Origin: Archangium gephyra
Lineage (GTDB): Bacteria; Myxococcota; Myxococcia; Myxococcales; Myxococcaceae
Direction: 5' to 3'
NCBI RefSeq assembly: GCF_001027285.1
Contig: NZ_CP011509.1
Coordinates: 10,998,501 to 11,062,500 of the forward strand
Length of the DNA: 64,000 nucleotides
Shown: in pieces, positions 7,274 to 16,262 of the stretch
Layout of the letters: every line of letters begins with the position of its first letter
Numbering within the stretch: position 1 is the first letter of the stretch
Notes under the pieces: generated by a model
Databases searched by the model: none
The model's input: the letters and a program-made list of their open reading frames with translations, nothing else
What the model was told of the DNA's origin: nothing
Position numbers and translations under genes: made by a program

Positions 7274-8704
7274 TCAGCTGCCGATGGTGTGCAGCCGCAG
7301 GCTGTTGATCTTGCCCGGCTGGCCCACCGGCGCGCCGTAGACGATGACCACGCGGTCACCCTTCTGCGCCAGGCCCCGCGCCACCAGCTCCTCTTCCACG
7401 CGGCGCACCATCGCCTCCGTCTCCTGGATGGGCTCCAGCACCCGCGGCACCACGCCCCACAGGAGCGCCAGCCGGCGGCGCACTTCCTGGTTCGGGCTGA
7501 ACGCCACGATCGGCACCGGCGGCCGGTAGTGCGCCAGCAGCCGCGCCGTCACACCCGACAGCGTGAACGCGGCGATCAGCGACGCCCCCGCCTGCTTCGC
7601 CGCGTAGCACGCGCTCGCGGCGATCACGTCCGGGAAGTGCGAGGGCAAGCCCACCGGCGACTCCGTCGGCGCGTTGAGCCCCTGGGCCCTCATCGTCGAC
7701 TCGGCCGCCAGCACGATGCGGTCCATCATCTCCACCGACTCGCGCGGGAACTTGCCGCTCGCCGTCTCGCCCGACAGCATCACCGCGTCCGCCCCGTCGA
7801 ACACCGCGTTGGCCACGTCGCTGGCCTCCGCGCGCGTGGGCCGCGGGTTGTCGATCATCGAGTTGAGCATCTGCGTGGCCACGATGACCGGCAGGCCCCT
7901 CATGTTGCACCGGCGCACGATGTCCTTCTGCACCGAGGGCACCTCCTCGGGCGGAATCTCCACGCCGAGGTCACCACGCGCCACCATCACGCCGTCCGTC
8001 TTGTCCAGGATGGCGTCCAGCCGGGCAATCGCCTCCGGCTTCTCCAGCTTGGCGATGATGGGCACCGAGCGGCCCACCTCCGCCATCGCCGAGCGCGCCA
8101 TGTCGATGTCCGCCGGATGCCGCACGAACGACAGCGCCAGGAAGTCCACGCCGGCCTTGATGCCGAACACCAGGTCCTCCCGGTCCTTGGGCGTCAGCGC
8201 GTCCGCGCGCACCGCCACTCCCGGCAGGTTGATGCCCTTGTTGTTCTTCAGGATGCCGCCGTGGATGACCTTCGTGCGGATGAGCTGCTTCTTGTCCGTC
8301 TCGAGGACCTTCAGCTCCAGCAGGCCGTCATCCAGGAGAATCCGGTCTCCCGGATTCACGTCCGCCGCCAGGAACGGGTACGTGGTGGACACGATCTCAT
8401 CCGTGCCCTTCACCGTCTCGTCCGTGGTGATGTGGAACTCGCCGCCTTCCTTCAGCTCGGTGCTGCCGGTGATGAAGCGTCCGGTGCGGATCTTCGGGCC
8501 CTGGAGGTCTCCCAGGATACCCACCGCCTTACGGACCTTCAGCGAGGCCTTCCGTAGCTTTTCGATGTTCTCGGCGTGGTTCTCGTGGCTGCCGTGAGAG
8601 AAGTTGAGCCGGGCCACGTCCATTCCGGCTTCAATCAGGGCCTCGAGCATCTCCTGGCTCTGGCAGGCCGGACCAAGGGTGCAAACAATCTTCGCGCGTC
8701 GCAT
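7274..8704 (-). CDS. pyk: Pyruvate kinase
   Basis: Converts phosphoenolpyruvate and ADP to pyruvate and ATP, the last step of glycolysis. The 476-residue length is normal. It begins directly with the family N-terminus MRRAKIVCTLGPA and shows NFSHG (about 34-38), DLQGPKIRTG, the catalytic Lys and metal-site region SVPIIAKLEKPEA (about 212), ARGDLGVEIP (about 240), and the active-site signature around ATQMLNSMIDNPRPTRAE and DAVMLSGETASGKFP. The ATG at 8704 is right by homology although no clear ribosome site precedes it. No allosteric-site assignment is attempted. Confidence 0.96.
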   Translation of the reverse strand: MRRAKIVCTLGPACQSQEMLEALIEAGMDVARLNFSHGSHENHAENIEKLRKASLKVRKAVGILGDLQGPKIRTGRFITGSTELKEGGEFHITTDETVKGTDEIVSTTYPFLAADVNPGDRILLDDGLLELKVLETDKKQLIRTKVIHGGILKNNKGINLPGVAVRADALTPKDREDLVFGIKAGVDFLALSFVRHPADIDMARSAMAEVGRSVPIIAKLEKPEAIARLDAILDKTDGVMVARGDLGVEIPPEEVPSVQKDIVRRCNMRGLPVIVATQMLNSMIDNPRPTRAEASDVANAVFDGADAVMLSGETASGKFPRESVEMMDRIVLAAESTMRAQGLNAPTESPVGLPSHFPDVIAASACYAAKQAGASLIAAFTLSGVTARLLAHYRPPVPIVAFSPNQEVRRRLALLWGVVPRVLEPIQETEAMVRRVEEELVARGLAQKGDRVVIVYGAPVGQPGKINSLRLHTIGS

Positions 8705-8805
8705 GGGCAAAAGAGGATTGGGTCGGGCGATGCGTAGGGTCAAGCAGCGTCCGCACGCGCCCTTCGATTGGTAAATTGGTAAAGCAGCGAGCAGGGAACC
8801 GCGTC

Positions 8806-9699
8806 TCAGCCCCGCAGCAGCAGGTTGAGGTTCTCGCGCTCCCAACGCAGTGCGGCGGAGTAGAGCGGGAAGGCCTTCTCGCGCTCGCGGAAGGCCCGCG
8901 GGTGATGCACCCGGCGGCCCGTCCCGTTCGAGCTGGGGAAGAGCTGGTGGAGCATCTCGTGGAAGATGATGAATTCCACGAAGTACGAGGGGACCTCGGG
9001 GCGATCCAACCCGGGGTGGATGCGGATCTCCCGCGTCTGATGGTCGTAGACCCCCAGGCGGATGGACTTGCGCCGCCGCCGGGGAGGCATGCGGCCCCAG
9101 CCAATGCGCGCCTGGATGCTCCCGTGGAAGTAGACGCGGTTGAGCTGATCGAAGAGCACCTGCAGATCGAAGCAGCGGCCCCGGGGCTCCAGGTCCGCCT
9201 CGGCCGCGTGGCGCTCCTGACGGATGCGCGGCTGCTGGCCGCGGATGTAGTCGTCCAGCACGCCGCCCGCCAGGCGGTTGCCCCGGCCCGCATAGTCCGC
9301 CACCGCGCGCACCACCTGCTCCGGAGCGTCCAGGAACATGTGGTGCAGCCGCAGTTGCAGCGCGCTGGCGCTGCGCCGGAAGGACACCATGGTGGAGCGG
9401 TTGTCCGTCACCGCCAGCCGCACCGGCATCCGCAGGTCCGCCGACAGCCGGAAGGCCAGCGCCTCGGCCCGGGCCCACAGCTCCTCGCGGGTGGCCGGGG
9501 AGGGTTGGGGCTGCAGGCCGCGCGCCGCGTTCTCCCGGTGGAAGTTCTCCGCGAGCGGCACCTCCTCCTCGTGGAGGGCGGTGGACAGACGGTTGGAGGA
9601 CTCCACCGCGCGAGTGCGCGTGGGCAGGGACGTGCCCCCCTCACGAACGGGAGGGCGCGGGAAGAGGTGCATCTGATGTTGGGGCGGGAGCGACGACAC
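8806..9699 (-). CDS. SprT-like zinc metalloprotease
   Basis: A 297-residue protein whose C-terminal third is an SprT-like domain: FDQLNRVYFHGSIQARIGWG opens it, and the zinc site is HEMLHQLF (about 245-252) with a likely third ligand in HHPRAFREREKAF. SprT and Spartan relatives cleave DNA-bound or other proteins. The N-terminal 150 residues have no recognised domain, and there is no signal peptide. GTG at 9699 gives the longest frame; ATG at 9672 is an alternative. The upstream gap to pyk is about 100 bases, so it may be transcribed on its own. Confidence 0.8.
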   Translation of the reverse strand: MSSLPPQHQMHLFPRPPVREGGTSLPTRTRAVESSNRLSTALHEEEVPLAENFHRENAARGLQPQPSPATREELWARAEALAFRLSADLRMPVRLAVTDNRSTMVSFRRSASALQLRLHHMFLDAPEQVVRAVADYAGRGNRLAGGVLDDYIRGQQPRIRQERHAAEADLEPRGRCFDLQVLFDQLNRVYFHGSIQARIGWGRMPPRRRRKSIRLGVYDHQTREIRIHPGLDRPEVPSYFVEFIIFHEMLHQLFPSSNGTGRRVHHPRAFREREKAFPLYSAALRWERENLNLLLRG

Positions 9700-9774
9700 G
9701 CGGACGGCATCGTACCCAGTGGCCTCCCGGACTCAAGGCCGGCGCAAGCCGCTCGCCTGCCCAGCGTCTCCCCG

Positions 9775-10350
9775 TCAACCCCGCCCGTGGGCCCTCGTCT
9801 CCTCCGCCAGTTGCTCTCCGAGCGACTCCACTGACTCCCGTGTCGTGCCGAAAGCCGCCAGCACGTCCTCCATGCTCTCGGCCTCCTCCACTCCCAGGCA
9901 GGCTCCCCCGCCCGCTCGCGCCTCGGCCAGGTCACCATAGCGGCTCATCTGCACGCTCCAGCTCCCGTCCGGCCAGCGCTCGAAGGGGTAGAGCCGGCAG
10001 GCCACCGGCCGCACGTCCGCGGGCAGGCCACAGCCCCTCCCCTTCTCGTGGAAGACGCAGGCGCCCGCGCGCGTCACCAGCGTCAGCCGCACCGGGCCCT
10101 TGCGGAAGTAGCCCCGGTAGAGCGGACGGCGCGCCTCGTACTCCGCTGCCTCCTCCTCGGTGAGGTACTCCTCGGCGACGAAGCGCCGGGGTGACAGCCG
10201 CGTGTGCGCGACCATCCGCTCGATGTCCGAGCGCGTGAGCGTGGCCAGCTGCTCGTCCTCCTTCACCTCGCAGCACGAGGCACCCAGCACCACCGGACAG
10301 CGGGCGCATACCGGACCCATCGGGGGGCCCATGGGGGACTTCACGCTCAT
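9775..10350 (-). CDS. YkgJ-family cysteine cluster protein
   Basis: A 191-residue cytoplasmic protein with the conserved Cys set of the YkgJ/UPF0153 family, which probably binds a metal or iron-sulfur cluster: CARC and SCC near the N-terminus, then ACVFHEKGRGCGLPADVRPV (about 97-116) and ACRLYPFERW directly after. The family function is unknown. Its ATG overlaps the stop of the NFACT gene by four bases (ATGA), so the two are translationally coupled and co-regulated. Confidence 0.85.
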   Translation of the reverse strand: MSVKSPMGPPMGPVCARCPVVLGASCCEVKEDEQLATLTRSDIERMVAHTRLSPRRFVAEEYLTEEEAAEYEARRPLYRGYFRKGPVRLTLVTRAGACVFHEKGRGCGLPADVRPVACRLYPFERWPDGSWSVQMSRYGDLAEARAGGGACLGVEEAESMEDVLAAFGTTRESVESLGEQLAEETRAHGRG

Positions 10351-11807
10351 GGGACGGGCGGCGCCTCGCCTCCGCGCGTCTTCAGCAACCGCTCCAAGCG
10401 CTCCTGCTCCAGGCGCACCACCAGCGTCTTCTCCCGCGTGTACTGCACCCGGCCCGGCGCGCCCCCCTTCACCTTCTTCACGAACTTCACCGGTACCCAG
10501 CTCACCTCACCCCGAGGCTCGCCCTTCGCCCCCGAGTGGTGCAGCGCCAGGTGCGCCGCGTCCAAGAGCACCTCCTGCGCCACCTCCACCCCCTTCTCCA
10601 GCGGCACCACCACGTGGCTTCCCGGCAGCCCCCTCGCGTGCAGCCACAGGTGGTACGGCCTCGCCACCTTGAAGGTGAGCGTGTCGTTGTCCTCGCCTCC
10701 CTTGCCCACCCAGATGCGCTGGCCCCCGTGCCCCACGTACTCCTTGAAGGGCCTCGCCTCCGGAGGGCCCTCCTCGGCCGCCGTCAGCTGCAGCACCTCC
10801 GCCTGCGCCAGCAACGAGGCCTCGTCCAGCGCCTCGAGCTGCTTGAGCGCCGCCTCCGCGTGCGCCACCTCGCGCGCCAGCTCCGCCTCGCGCTGCCGCG
10901 CATGCTCCACGCCCCTCAGCAACCGCCGGTACTGGTGGAAGTGCCAGTCCGTCTCCTCCTTCGGCGTCCGCCTTGGATCCAACGTCACCCGCACCTCCTC
11001 CATCCCCGACTCGGTGTACGCCGTGAGCGTCACCTCGGTGACGCCCCGCTTCAGGCGATAGAGGTTCTGCGTGAGCAGCTCGCCCAACTGCCGGTGACGC
11101 TCGGCCTCGGGCCCCCGCGCCGCCTCCGCGCGCACCTTCTCCAGCGTGCGCCCGGAGCGCTTGAGCCGCGCCCGGTACGGCAGCGCCAGCCGCCGGCGGA
11201 TGGACTCGGCACGGCTCGTCTTGTCCTTCGGGCCGATCAGCCGCTCGGCCGCTTCCGCGTACACGAGGAAGTCCCCGGGGAAGGGCAGCAGGCGCGACGT
11301 GGCGGCCCGGGCCTTGGCGAGCGCATCGGCGGGCAGCGGCTCCGGAGGCGCCCACTGCGCGCCCGGGTGCAGCGAGCGCCGCTGCGCCAGTCCCTCGCCG
11401 GAGAGCATCAGCACCCGGCCGGACTCCGTCAGCAGCATCAGCCCACCGGGCGAGCCCAGCTCCAGCACCAGCCGGCGCCGGGTGTCCTCGCTCTGGAAGT
11501 CGAGCGTCACCACCCGCTCCGCCTCGCGCCACGAGGCCCCCGCCAGCTTGAAGCCCACCAGCTCCTGCCGCAGCCAGCGCTGGAAGGGCGCCGGCTCGCC
11601 CGGCGTGGGGAAGCGATCCTCCGCCACCGAGAGGCGCGAGAGCTCTCCCTCCGCGCACAGACACAAGAGGACGGAGCGCCCGGGCACCCGCAGCTCCAGG
11701 TAGGCCAGGCGCGCCAGCGGGCACCACGCCTTCTGCACCACCGCGCCCGCCAGCTGCGCGGCCACCTCCGCCACCACCTGCTCCAACTCCGAGGATCGCA
11801 GTGACAC
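10347..11807 (-). CDS. NFACT-family RNA-binding protein (RqcH/Rqc2-like)
   Basis: A 486-residue protein with the NFACT layout: N-terminal NFACT-N domain, a helical coiled region (about 285-345) and a C-terminal NFACT-R domain with the typical YHLWLHARGLPGSHVVVPL (about 385-403). The bacterial relative RqcH binds stalled 50S subunits and adds alanine tails to incomplete peptides in ribosome rescue. Membership is clear; tailing activity here is inferred. The GTG start at 11807 has an ideal AGGAGG seven bases upstream. It is the first gene of a coupled pair with the YkgJ-like gene. Confidence 0.85.
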   Translation of the reverse strand: MSLRSSELEQVVAEVAAQLAGAVVQKAWCPLARLAYLELRVPGRSVLLCLCAEGELSRLSVAEDRFPTPGEPAPFQRWLRQELVGFKLAGASWREAERVVTLDFQSEDTRRRLVLELGSPGGLMLLTESGRVLMLSGEGLAQRRSLHPGAQWAPPEPLPADALAKARAATSRLLPFPGDFLVYAEAAERLIGPKDKTSRAESIRRRLALPYRARLKRSGRTLEKVRAEAARGPEAERHRQLGELLTQNLYRLKRGVTEVTLTAYTESGMEEVRVTLDPRRTPKEETDWHFHQYRRLLRGVEHARQREAELAREVAHAEAALKQLEALDEASLLAQAEVLQLTAAEEGPPEARPFKEYVGHGGQRIWVGKGGEDNDTLTFKVARPYHLWLHARGLPGSHVVVPLEKGVEVAQEVLLDAAHLALHHSGAKGEPRGEVSWVPVKFVKKVKGGAPGRVQYTREKTLVVRLEQERLERLLKTRGGEAPPVP

Positions 11808-11825
11808 CCCAGTCCTCCTGGCTCG

Positions 11826-11864
11826 AAAAAGCGAACGGCCCGGCGGAAATCCGCCGAGCCGTTC
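11826..11864 (-). terminator. Rho-independent terminator of the H1-like gene
   Basis: Arms 11833-11847 and 11850-11864 (GAACGGC...GCCGTTC, one mismatch in 15) close on an AA loop. Read on the minus strand they are followed by GCTTTTTCG. The hairpin lies downstream of the gene at 11892-12092 and just before the NFACT start, so it separates the two transcripts. Confidence 0.85.
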
Positions 11865-11891
11865 AAACTGCGCGAAGTTACTGGCCTACGT

Positions 11892-12092
11892 CTAGCCCTC
11901 AGACGGGGTGGCCTCGGGGGCCTTCGCCGCGCTCTTGCGGCGGGTGCTCTTGCGGGCCGGGGCCTTCTTCGCCGCGCCCTTCTTCGCCGCCGCCTTCTTC
12001 GCGGTGCGCGGAGCAGCGGTCTTGCGGGTGGTCTTCTTCGCAGCGGCCTTCTTCGCCGGCGCCTTCTTCGCGGTCTTCTTCTTCGCGGCCAT
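11892..12092 (-). CDS. Histone H1-like lysine/alanine-rich DNA-binding protein
   Basis: A 66-residue protein made almost wholly of Lys, Ala, Arg and Pro in KKxAAK-type repeats (MAAKKKTAKKAPAKKA at the start), ending in a short acidic tail. This matches the eukaryotic H1 C-terminal tail and bacterial Hc1/AlgP-type proteins, which bind DNA non-specifically and compact the chromosome. A GGAGGG ribosome site, a near-consensus promoter with a leader of about 70 bases and a strong terminator make it a well-expressed single-gene unit. It lacks any folded domain such as HU, so the repeat tail is the whole protein. Confidence 0.8.
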   Translation of the reverse strand: MAAKKKTAKKAPAKKAAAKKTTRKTAAPRTAKKAAAKKGAAKKAPARKSTRRKSAAKAPEATPSEG

Positions 12093-12171
12093 CTAAACCC
12101 TCCGTTGGTTCAACTCCACCTCCACTCATCGAGAGTGGGGCCTGCACTCGCATGAGGAGTGCTTGTCATGA

Positions 12172-12200
12172 ATGGTAGAGATGCCTTGCCAGTGTGTCAA
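12172..12200 (-). promoter_or_regulatory. Sigma-70-type promoter of the H1-like gene
   Basis: On the minus strand TTGACA (12200-12195), a 17-base spacer, then TACCAT (12177-12172). The -35 box is perfect and the -10 box matches four of six. It lies about 80 bases before the ATG at 12092. It is the best vegetative promoter seen in the window. Confidence 0.75.
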
Positions 12201-12532
12201 CGCATGGTGATGTAGTGCAACGCGTGGCGCGCCGATTTTTCGGCATCGCGCGCGTTCGAAGTGCCGGTATCGGCCTCCCCTCCCACCTGCTCCGACCTCG
12301 CGCGAGCCGAGTTCTCGGCCTCCGCCGCGTTTCACGCCGCTCCGAGGGAAAACAGCTGTCTCCTCGAGCGCGGAGGACACCGCGCGGGCACACGCACCGC
12401 GGCCTTCGCGCGCACCCGGACCGGCGCCAGCGCGCACGTGCTCGCGGAGTGCTCACGAGATGACCTTCCACGGCGCGCACGCACGAGTCCGCGGGCGCTA
12501 CAGGTGTGTCGCGGGGGGGAGAGAGCGGGCAA
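12201..12532. other. Intergenic region without recognised gene
   Basis: About 330 bases between the H1-like promoter and the 3' end of dusB. Several frames stay open only because the DNA is GC-rich, and their Arg/Pro/Ala-heavy translations show no family resemblance. No hairpin with a T-run was seen. Confidence 0.5.
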
Positions 12533-13546
12533 TCAGCCGAGCGCGGCCCGGTAATCGACGTCCTGCTCGCCCTCGGAGGCATTCGGATCGGCGTGGGCGG
12601 AGACGAAGAAGCGCCTCACCGCGTCCCGCACCGCCTCGGCCGTGTCGAGCTGGTTCACCTCGGAGCGGAAGAGCGCGGCGCCGTGCAGACCGTGGCCGTA
12701 CCAGGCCAGGTGCTTGCGGAAGGAGCGCACCGCGGCGAGCTCCTCGCCCACGAACTCGATATGGGCGGCCAGGTGGCGCAGCACCAGCTCGCAGCGCTCC
12801 TGGGGCGTGGGCGGCGGGCCCCCGAGCAGCTCGCGGAAGATCCACGGGTTGCCCAGCGCGCCCCGGCCAATCATCACGAAGTCACAGCCCGTCGTCTCCA
12901 GCATCCGGCGGGCGTCCTCCGGCGTCTTCACGTCGCCATTGCCGATGATGGGCCTGTCCGGGAAGTGACGCTTGAGGTCCGCGATGACGCTCCAGTCCGC
13001 CTTGCCCGAGTAGCCCTGGGCGCGCGTGCGCGGGTGGATGGCGAGCGCGGCGCACCCGGCCTCGAAGAGCTTGCCGGCCACCTGGAGGTAGTTGCGGGTG
13101 TGCTCGTCCCAGCCCGAGCGGATTTTACAGGTGACGGGCAGGCCGGTGGCCGCGTGGATTTCACGCACCAGGGCGGCGCCCCGGTCCGGCTCGCACAGCA
13201 GGGCGCTGCCGGCGCCGTTCTTCGTCACCTTCTTCACCGGGCAGCCCATGTTGATGTCGATCATCTGCGCCCCGTACTGCTTGCCGATGACGGCGGCGCG
13301 GGCCATGGACTCCGGCTCGCCCCCGAAAATCTGCAGGCTGTAGGGCCGCTCCACCTCGGCGTCGTAGCGGAGGTACTTCAGGGTGCGCTGGTTGGTGCGC
13401 ATGAGGCCCTGGGAGCTCACCAGCTCGGTGGGGCAGAGAGCGGCCCCCATGCCGAAGGCGATGACGCGGAAGGGCTTCTCACTCACCCCCGCCATGGGCG
13501 CGAGGATGAAGGGGTTGGGCAGCGTGTAGGGACCGATGCGCGGCAT
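12533..13546 (-). CDS. dusB: tRNA-dihydrouridine synthase B
   Basis: FMN- and NADPH-dependent enzyme that reduces specific uridines in tRNA to dihydrouridine. The ATG at 13546 starts the family N-terminus MPRIGPYTLPNPFILAPMAG. Also present are QIFGGEPESMARAA, the catalytic-Cys loop INMGCPVKKVTKNGAGSAL (about 99-117), IHPRTRAQGYSGKADW (about 170) and the FMN-phosphate site IIGNGDV and FVMIGRGALGNPW. At 337 residues it is full length. It starts divergently from the site-2 protease gene, and no fis-like gene follows it. Confidence 0.93.
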   Translation of the reverse strand: MPRIGPYTLPNPFILAPMAGVSEKPFRVIAFGMGAALCPTELVSSQGLMRTNQRTLKYLRYDAEVERPYSLQIFGGEPESMARAAVIGKQYGAQMIDINMGCPVKKVTKNGAGSALLCEPDRGAALVREIHAATGLPVTCKIRSGWDEHTRNYLQVAGKLFEAGCAALAIHPRTRAQGYSGKADWSVIADLKRHFPDRPIIGNGDVKTPEDARRMLETTGCDFVMIGRGALGNPWIFRELLGGPPPTPQERCELVLRHLAAHIEFVGEELAAVRSFRKHLAWYGHGLHGAALFRSEVNQLDTAEAVRDAVRRFFVSAHADPNASEGEQDVDYRAALG

Positions 13547-13637
13547 GGCGGCGGGGGAACCTAGCGAATCAGGGAGATTGTTCCAGGGTCCAGGCGATGG
13601 CCTGCACGGCCGCCCTCCTTTGGTTAAGGTCCGGTCC

Positions 13638-15095
13638 ATGTTGCGCTTCCGGCTCGGGGCCATCCCCGTCGAGGTCCACCTCTCGCACCTGCTCTTCTCG
13701 TCCCTGCTGGGCGTGCTGATGGTGCTGATGGTGCGGGAGGCGCCGGCGGCGCCGCACCTGGACTTCTGGCCCTACAACCCGCTCGTCCGGGAGCCCAGGA
13801 GCCCCGAGGCCACGCGGACGGCCCTGCTCATCGTCCTCTCGTGGATGCTCATCGTCTTCGTGTCGGCGCTCGGCCACGAGGCGGGCCATGCGCTGATGCT
13901 CCGGGCCTTCGGCTACCGGCCGAGCATCTCGCTGCTCTGGCTGGGCGGCTCCACCCGGCCCAACTCCCCCACCCCCATCCCCTGGCACCAGCGGGTGATG
14001 ATCGCCGCCGCGGGGCCCCTGTGCGGCTTCATCCTGGCCCTGGCGGCGCTGGGGCTCCAGCGCTACGGGCTGCCGGAAGACGCGCTGTCCGCGCGCGTGC
14101 TCATCACCTGGTTCTGCGTGGCCAACATCTTCTGGGCCCTCTTCAACCTGCTGCCCGTGCCCACGTTGGATGGGGGCACCATCGTGAGCACCCTGGCCAC
14201 CCGCTTCTTCGGACAGAGGGGCTTCATCGGCGCGCAGCTGCTGGCCCTCGTGCTGTGCCTCGCCGTGATGGCCTTCGCCTTCGCGGTGGAGCCGCCCATC
14301 CCCCTGCTCGCCGTGCTCTTCGGAATGTACGGGCTGCACGCGCTGCGGCTGGTGCTGGCCGTGCTGCGAGGGGACCTGAAGGTGTCCTCGGGCGTGGTGC
14401 CCCCACCACTCCAGCTGGAGCTGCAACAGGCCCAGGCGGCCCTCGCCGGTGGCCGGCTGGACGAGGCGCGCCAGCACGGCCGCGCCATCCTCGACTCGGA
14501 GGCGTGCACCCCGGACCTCGCCTCGCGCGCCCACCACCTGCTCGGCTGGGCCGCCCTCAAGAATGGCCAGGGCCGCGCGGCGCTCGACCACTTCTCCCAG
14601 GTGCGGCGCCGGCCCGTGGAGACCCAGGCCCTCGCCGCCGCCTTCTCCCTGGTGGGTGATGAGCTCCGCGCGCTCGCCCTGTGGGAGATGGCCTGGCACG
14701 AGACGCACGACCGCACCGTGCTGCACGAGTACGCGGGCTCGCTCATCCGCTCGGAGCGGGGACAGAAGGCGCTGCGGCTGCCCGGGGTGGAGCCCGAGGC
14801 CGCCTTCCTGTGTGCCCAGCGTCCCCTCTTCCTGCGCGGGGCCTACTCGGAGGCGGCGGCGATCTGCGAGGCGGGCCTCGCCCACGCCGCCTCCTCGCGG
14901 CTGGCCTACGACGCCGCGTGCGCGCATGCCCGGGCGCGTCACCTGAATGACGCAATGCGCCTGCTGCGGCGCGCCACGGAGCTGGGCTTCCACGATGGGC
15001 CCTACGCGGCCTCCGACGAGGACCTCGCTCCGCTGCATGGCCACCCGGACTTCGAGCAGTGGGTGGGGGACCTCCAGAAATCTGCGTCGGCCTGA
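13638..15095 (+). CDS. Site-2 protease family membrane metalloprotease with C-terminal repeats
   Basis: A 485-residue integral membrane M50 peptidase. The zinc motif is HEAGH (about residues 79-83) inside a transmembrane helix, and the third ligand is in NLLPVPTLDGG (about 172-182), both diagnostic of intramembrane proteases. Several hydrophobic helices fill residues 10-260. The remaining 220 residues are soluble, Ala/Leu-rich and TPR-like, suggesting a partner- or substrate-binding arm. ATG at 13638 is chosen because it starts MLRFRLGAIPVEVHLSHLLF, the usual family opening. Such proteases release membrane-bound regulators; no anti-sigma substrate is linked to it here. Confidence 0.87.
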   Translation: MLRFRLGAIPVEVHLSHLLFSSLLGVLMVLMVREAPAAPHLDFWPYNPLVREPRSPEATRTALLIVLSWMLIVFVSALGHEAGHALMLRAFGYRPSISLLWLGGSTRPNSPTPIPWHQRVMIAAAGPLCGFILALAALGLQRYGLPEDALSARVLITWFCVANIFWALFNLLPVPTLDGGTIVSTLATRFFGQRGFIGAQLLALVLCLAVMAFAFAVEPPIPLLAVLFGMYGLHALRLVLAVLRGDLKVSSGVVPPPLQLELQQAQAALAGGRLDEARQHGRAILDSEACTPDLASRAHHLLGWAALKNGQGRAALDHFSQVRRRPVETQALAAAFSLVGDELRALALWEMAWHETHDRTVLHEYAGSLIRSERGQKALRLPGVEPEAAFLCAQRPLFLRGAYSEAAAICEAGLAHAASSRLAYDAACAHARARHLNDAMRLLRRATELGFHDGPYAASDEDLAPLHGHPDFEQWVGDLQKSASA

Positions 15096-15121
15096 CAGAG
15101 CCATGACACGGGGGGGTGTTG

Positions 15122-16201
15122 ATGCGGGATGAGACTGAGCACCTTGGCGCTCGGTCTGATCCAGCCGAGGCACCCGTGACTGCTCAAACCGCCGCGCCGG
15201 CCCAGCAAGAGAAAATCAACTGGCTCTCGTCCATCCCCTTCGTGGGCGTGCACCTGATGTGCCTCTTCGTGTTCTACACGGGGGCCAGACCGGTGGATGT
15301 CGCGGTGTGTGTGGGCCTCTACATCTTCCGCATGTGGGGCATCACCGCCGGCTACCACCGCTACTTCAGCCACCGCGCCTACAAGGCCGGCCGTGGCTTC
15401 CAGTTCTTCCTCGCGCTGGCGGGCACCCTGGCGACGCAGAAGGGTGTTCTCTGGTGGGCGGCCCACCACCGGCACCACCACCGGTACTCGGACCAGGAGC
15501 AGGACATCCACTCGCCCCTGCAGAAGGGCTTCTGGTGGAGCCACGCCGGGTGGATCCTCTGCGACAAGTACAACGAGACGCGCTACGACAGCATCAAGGA
15601 CTTCGCGCGCTTCCCGGAGCTGGTGTGGCTCAACCGGCTCTTCGTGGTGCCGCCCGTCCTGCTCGCCGTGGCCCTCTACTTCATCGGCGGCTTCTCCATG
15701 CTGGTGTGGGGCTTCTTCGTGAGCACCACCCTGCTCTACCACGGCACCTTCACCATCAACTCGCTCAGCCACGTGTTCGGCAAGCGCCGCTACAAGACGA
15801 CGGACACCAGCAAGAACAACTGGCTGCTGGCCCTCATCACCCTGGGCGAGGGGTGGCACAACAACCACCACTTCCACCAGAACACCGCCAACCAGGGCTG
15901 GTTCTGGTGGGAGGTGGACCTCAGCTACTACTCCCTCAAGGCGCTCTCCTGGGTGGGCCTGGTGAGTGACCTGCGGCTGCCCTCGGAGCAGACGAAGTAC
16001 TCGTACCTCAAGTACTCGGCCGAGGACCGGGCGGCACTCAACCCGCCGAGCCGTTGGTTCGCCCCCCTGGCCGCCCAGCGCAAGGCCGCCGAGGAGAAGA
16101 TGAAGGCCGCCGAGGAGAAGGTGCGCGAGGCCCTGGCCAACGCGGCCGACAGCCTGCCCTCCTCCGCGCCCGCGCCCCAGGCGCTGCTCAAGCGCCAGTA
16201 G
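15122..16201 (+). CDS. Acyl-CoA/fatty acid desaturase
   Basis: A 359-residue di-iron membrane desaturase of the stearoyl-CoA delta-9 type. All three histidine boxes are present: HRYFSH (about 78-83), HRHHH (about 115-119) and HNNHH (about 246-250), with hydrophobic helices between them. It introduces a double bond into acyl chains and so sets membrane fluidity. The C-terminal 50 residues are a charged, Ala/Glu/Lys-rich tail. GTG 15116 and TTG 15119 lie just upstream, but ATG at 15122 fits the G-rich ribosome site best. An ECF sigma gene follows 61 bases later on the same strand. Confidence 0.92.
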   Translation: MRDETEHLGARSDPAEAPVTAQTAAPAQQEKINWLSSIPFVGVHLMCLFVFYTGARPVDVAVCVGLYIFRMWGITAGYHRYFSHRAYKAGRGFQFFLALAGTLATQKGVLWWAAHHRHHHRYSDQEQDIHSPLQKGFWWSHAGWILCDKYNETRYDSIKDFARFPELVWLNRLFVVPPVLLAVALYFIGGFSMLVWGFFVSTTLLYHGTFTINSLSHVFGKRRYKTTDTSKNNWLLALITLGEGWHNNHHFHQNTANQGWFWWEVDLSYYSLKALSWVGLVSDLRLPSEQTKYSYLKYSAEDRAALNPPSRWFAPLAAQRKAAEEKMKAAEEKVREALANAADSLPSSAPAPQALLKRQ

Positions 16202-16262
16202 GGCGAGCAAGGAAGCACCGGAAGGCTCCGGGCTGGGGTAGGGTTTCTCCCCTGTCCCGCCC

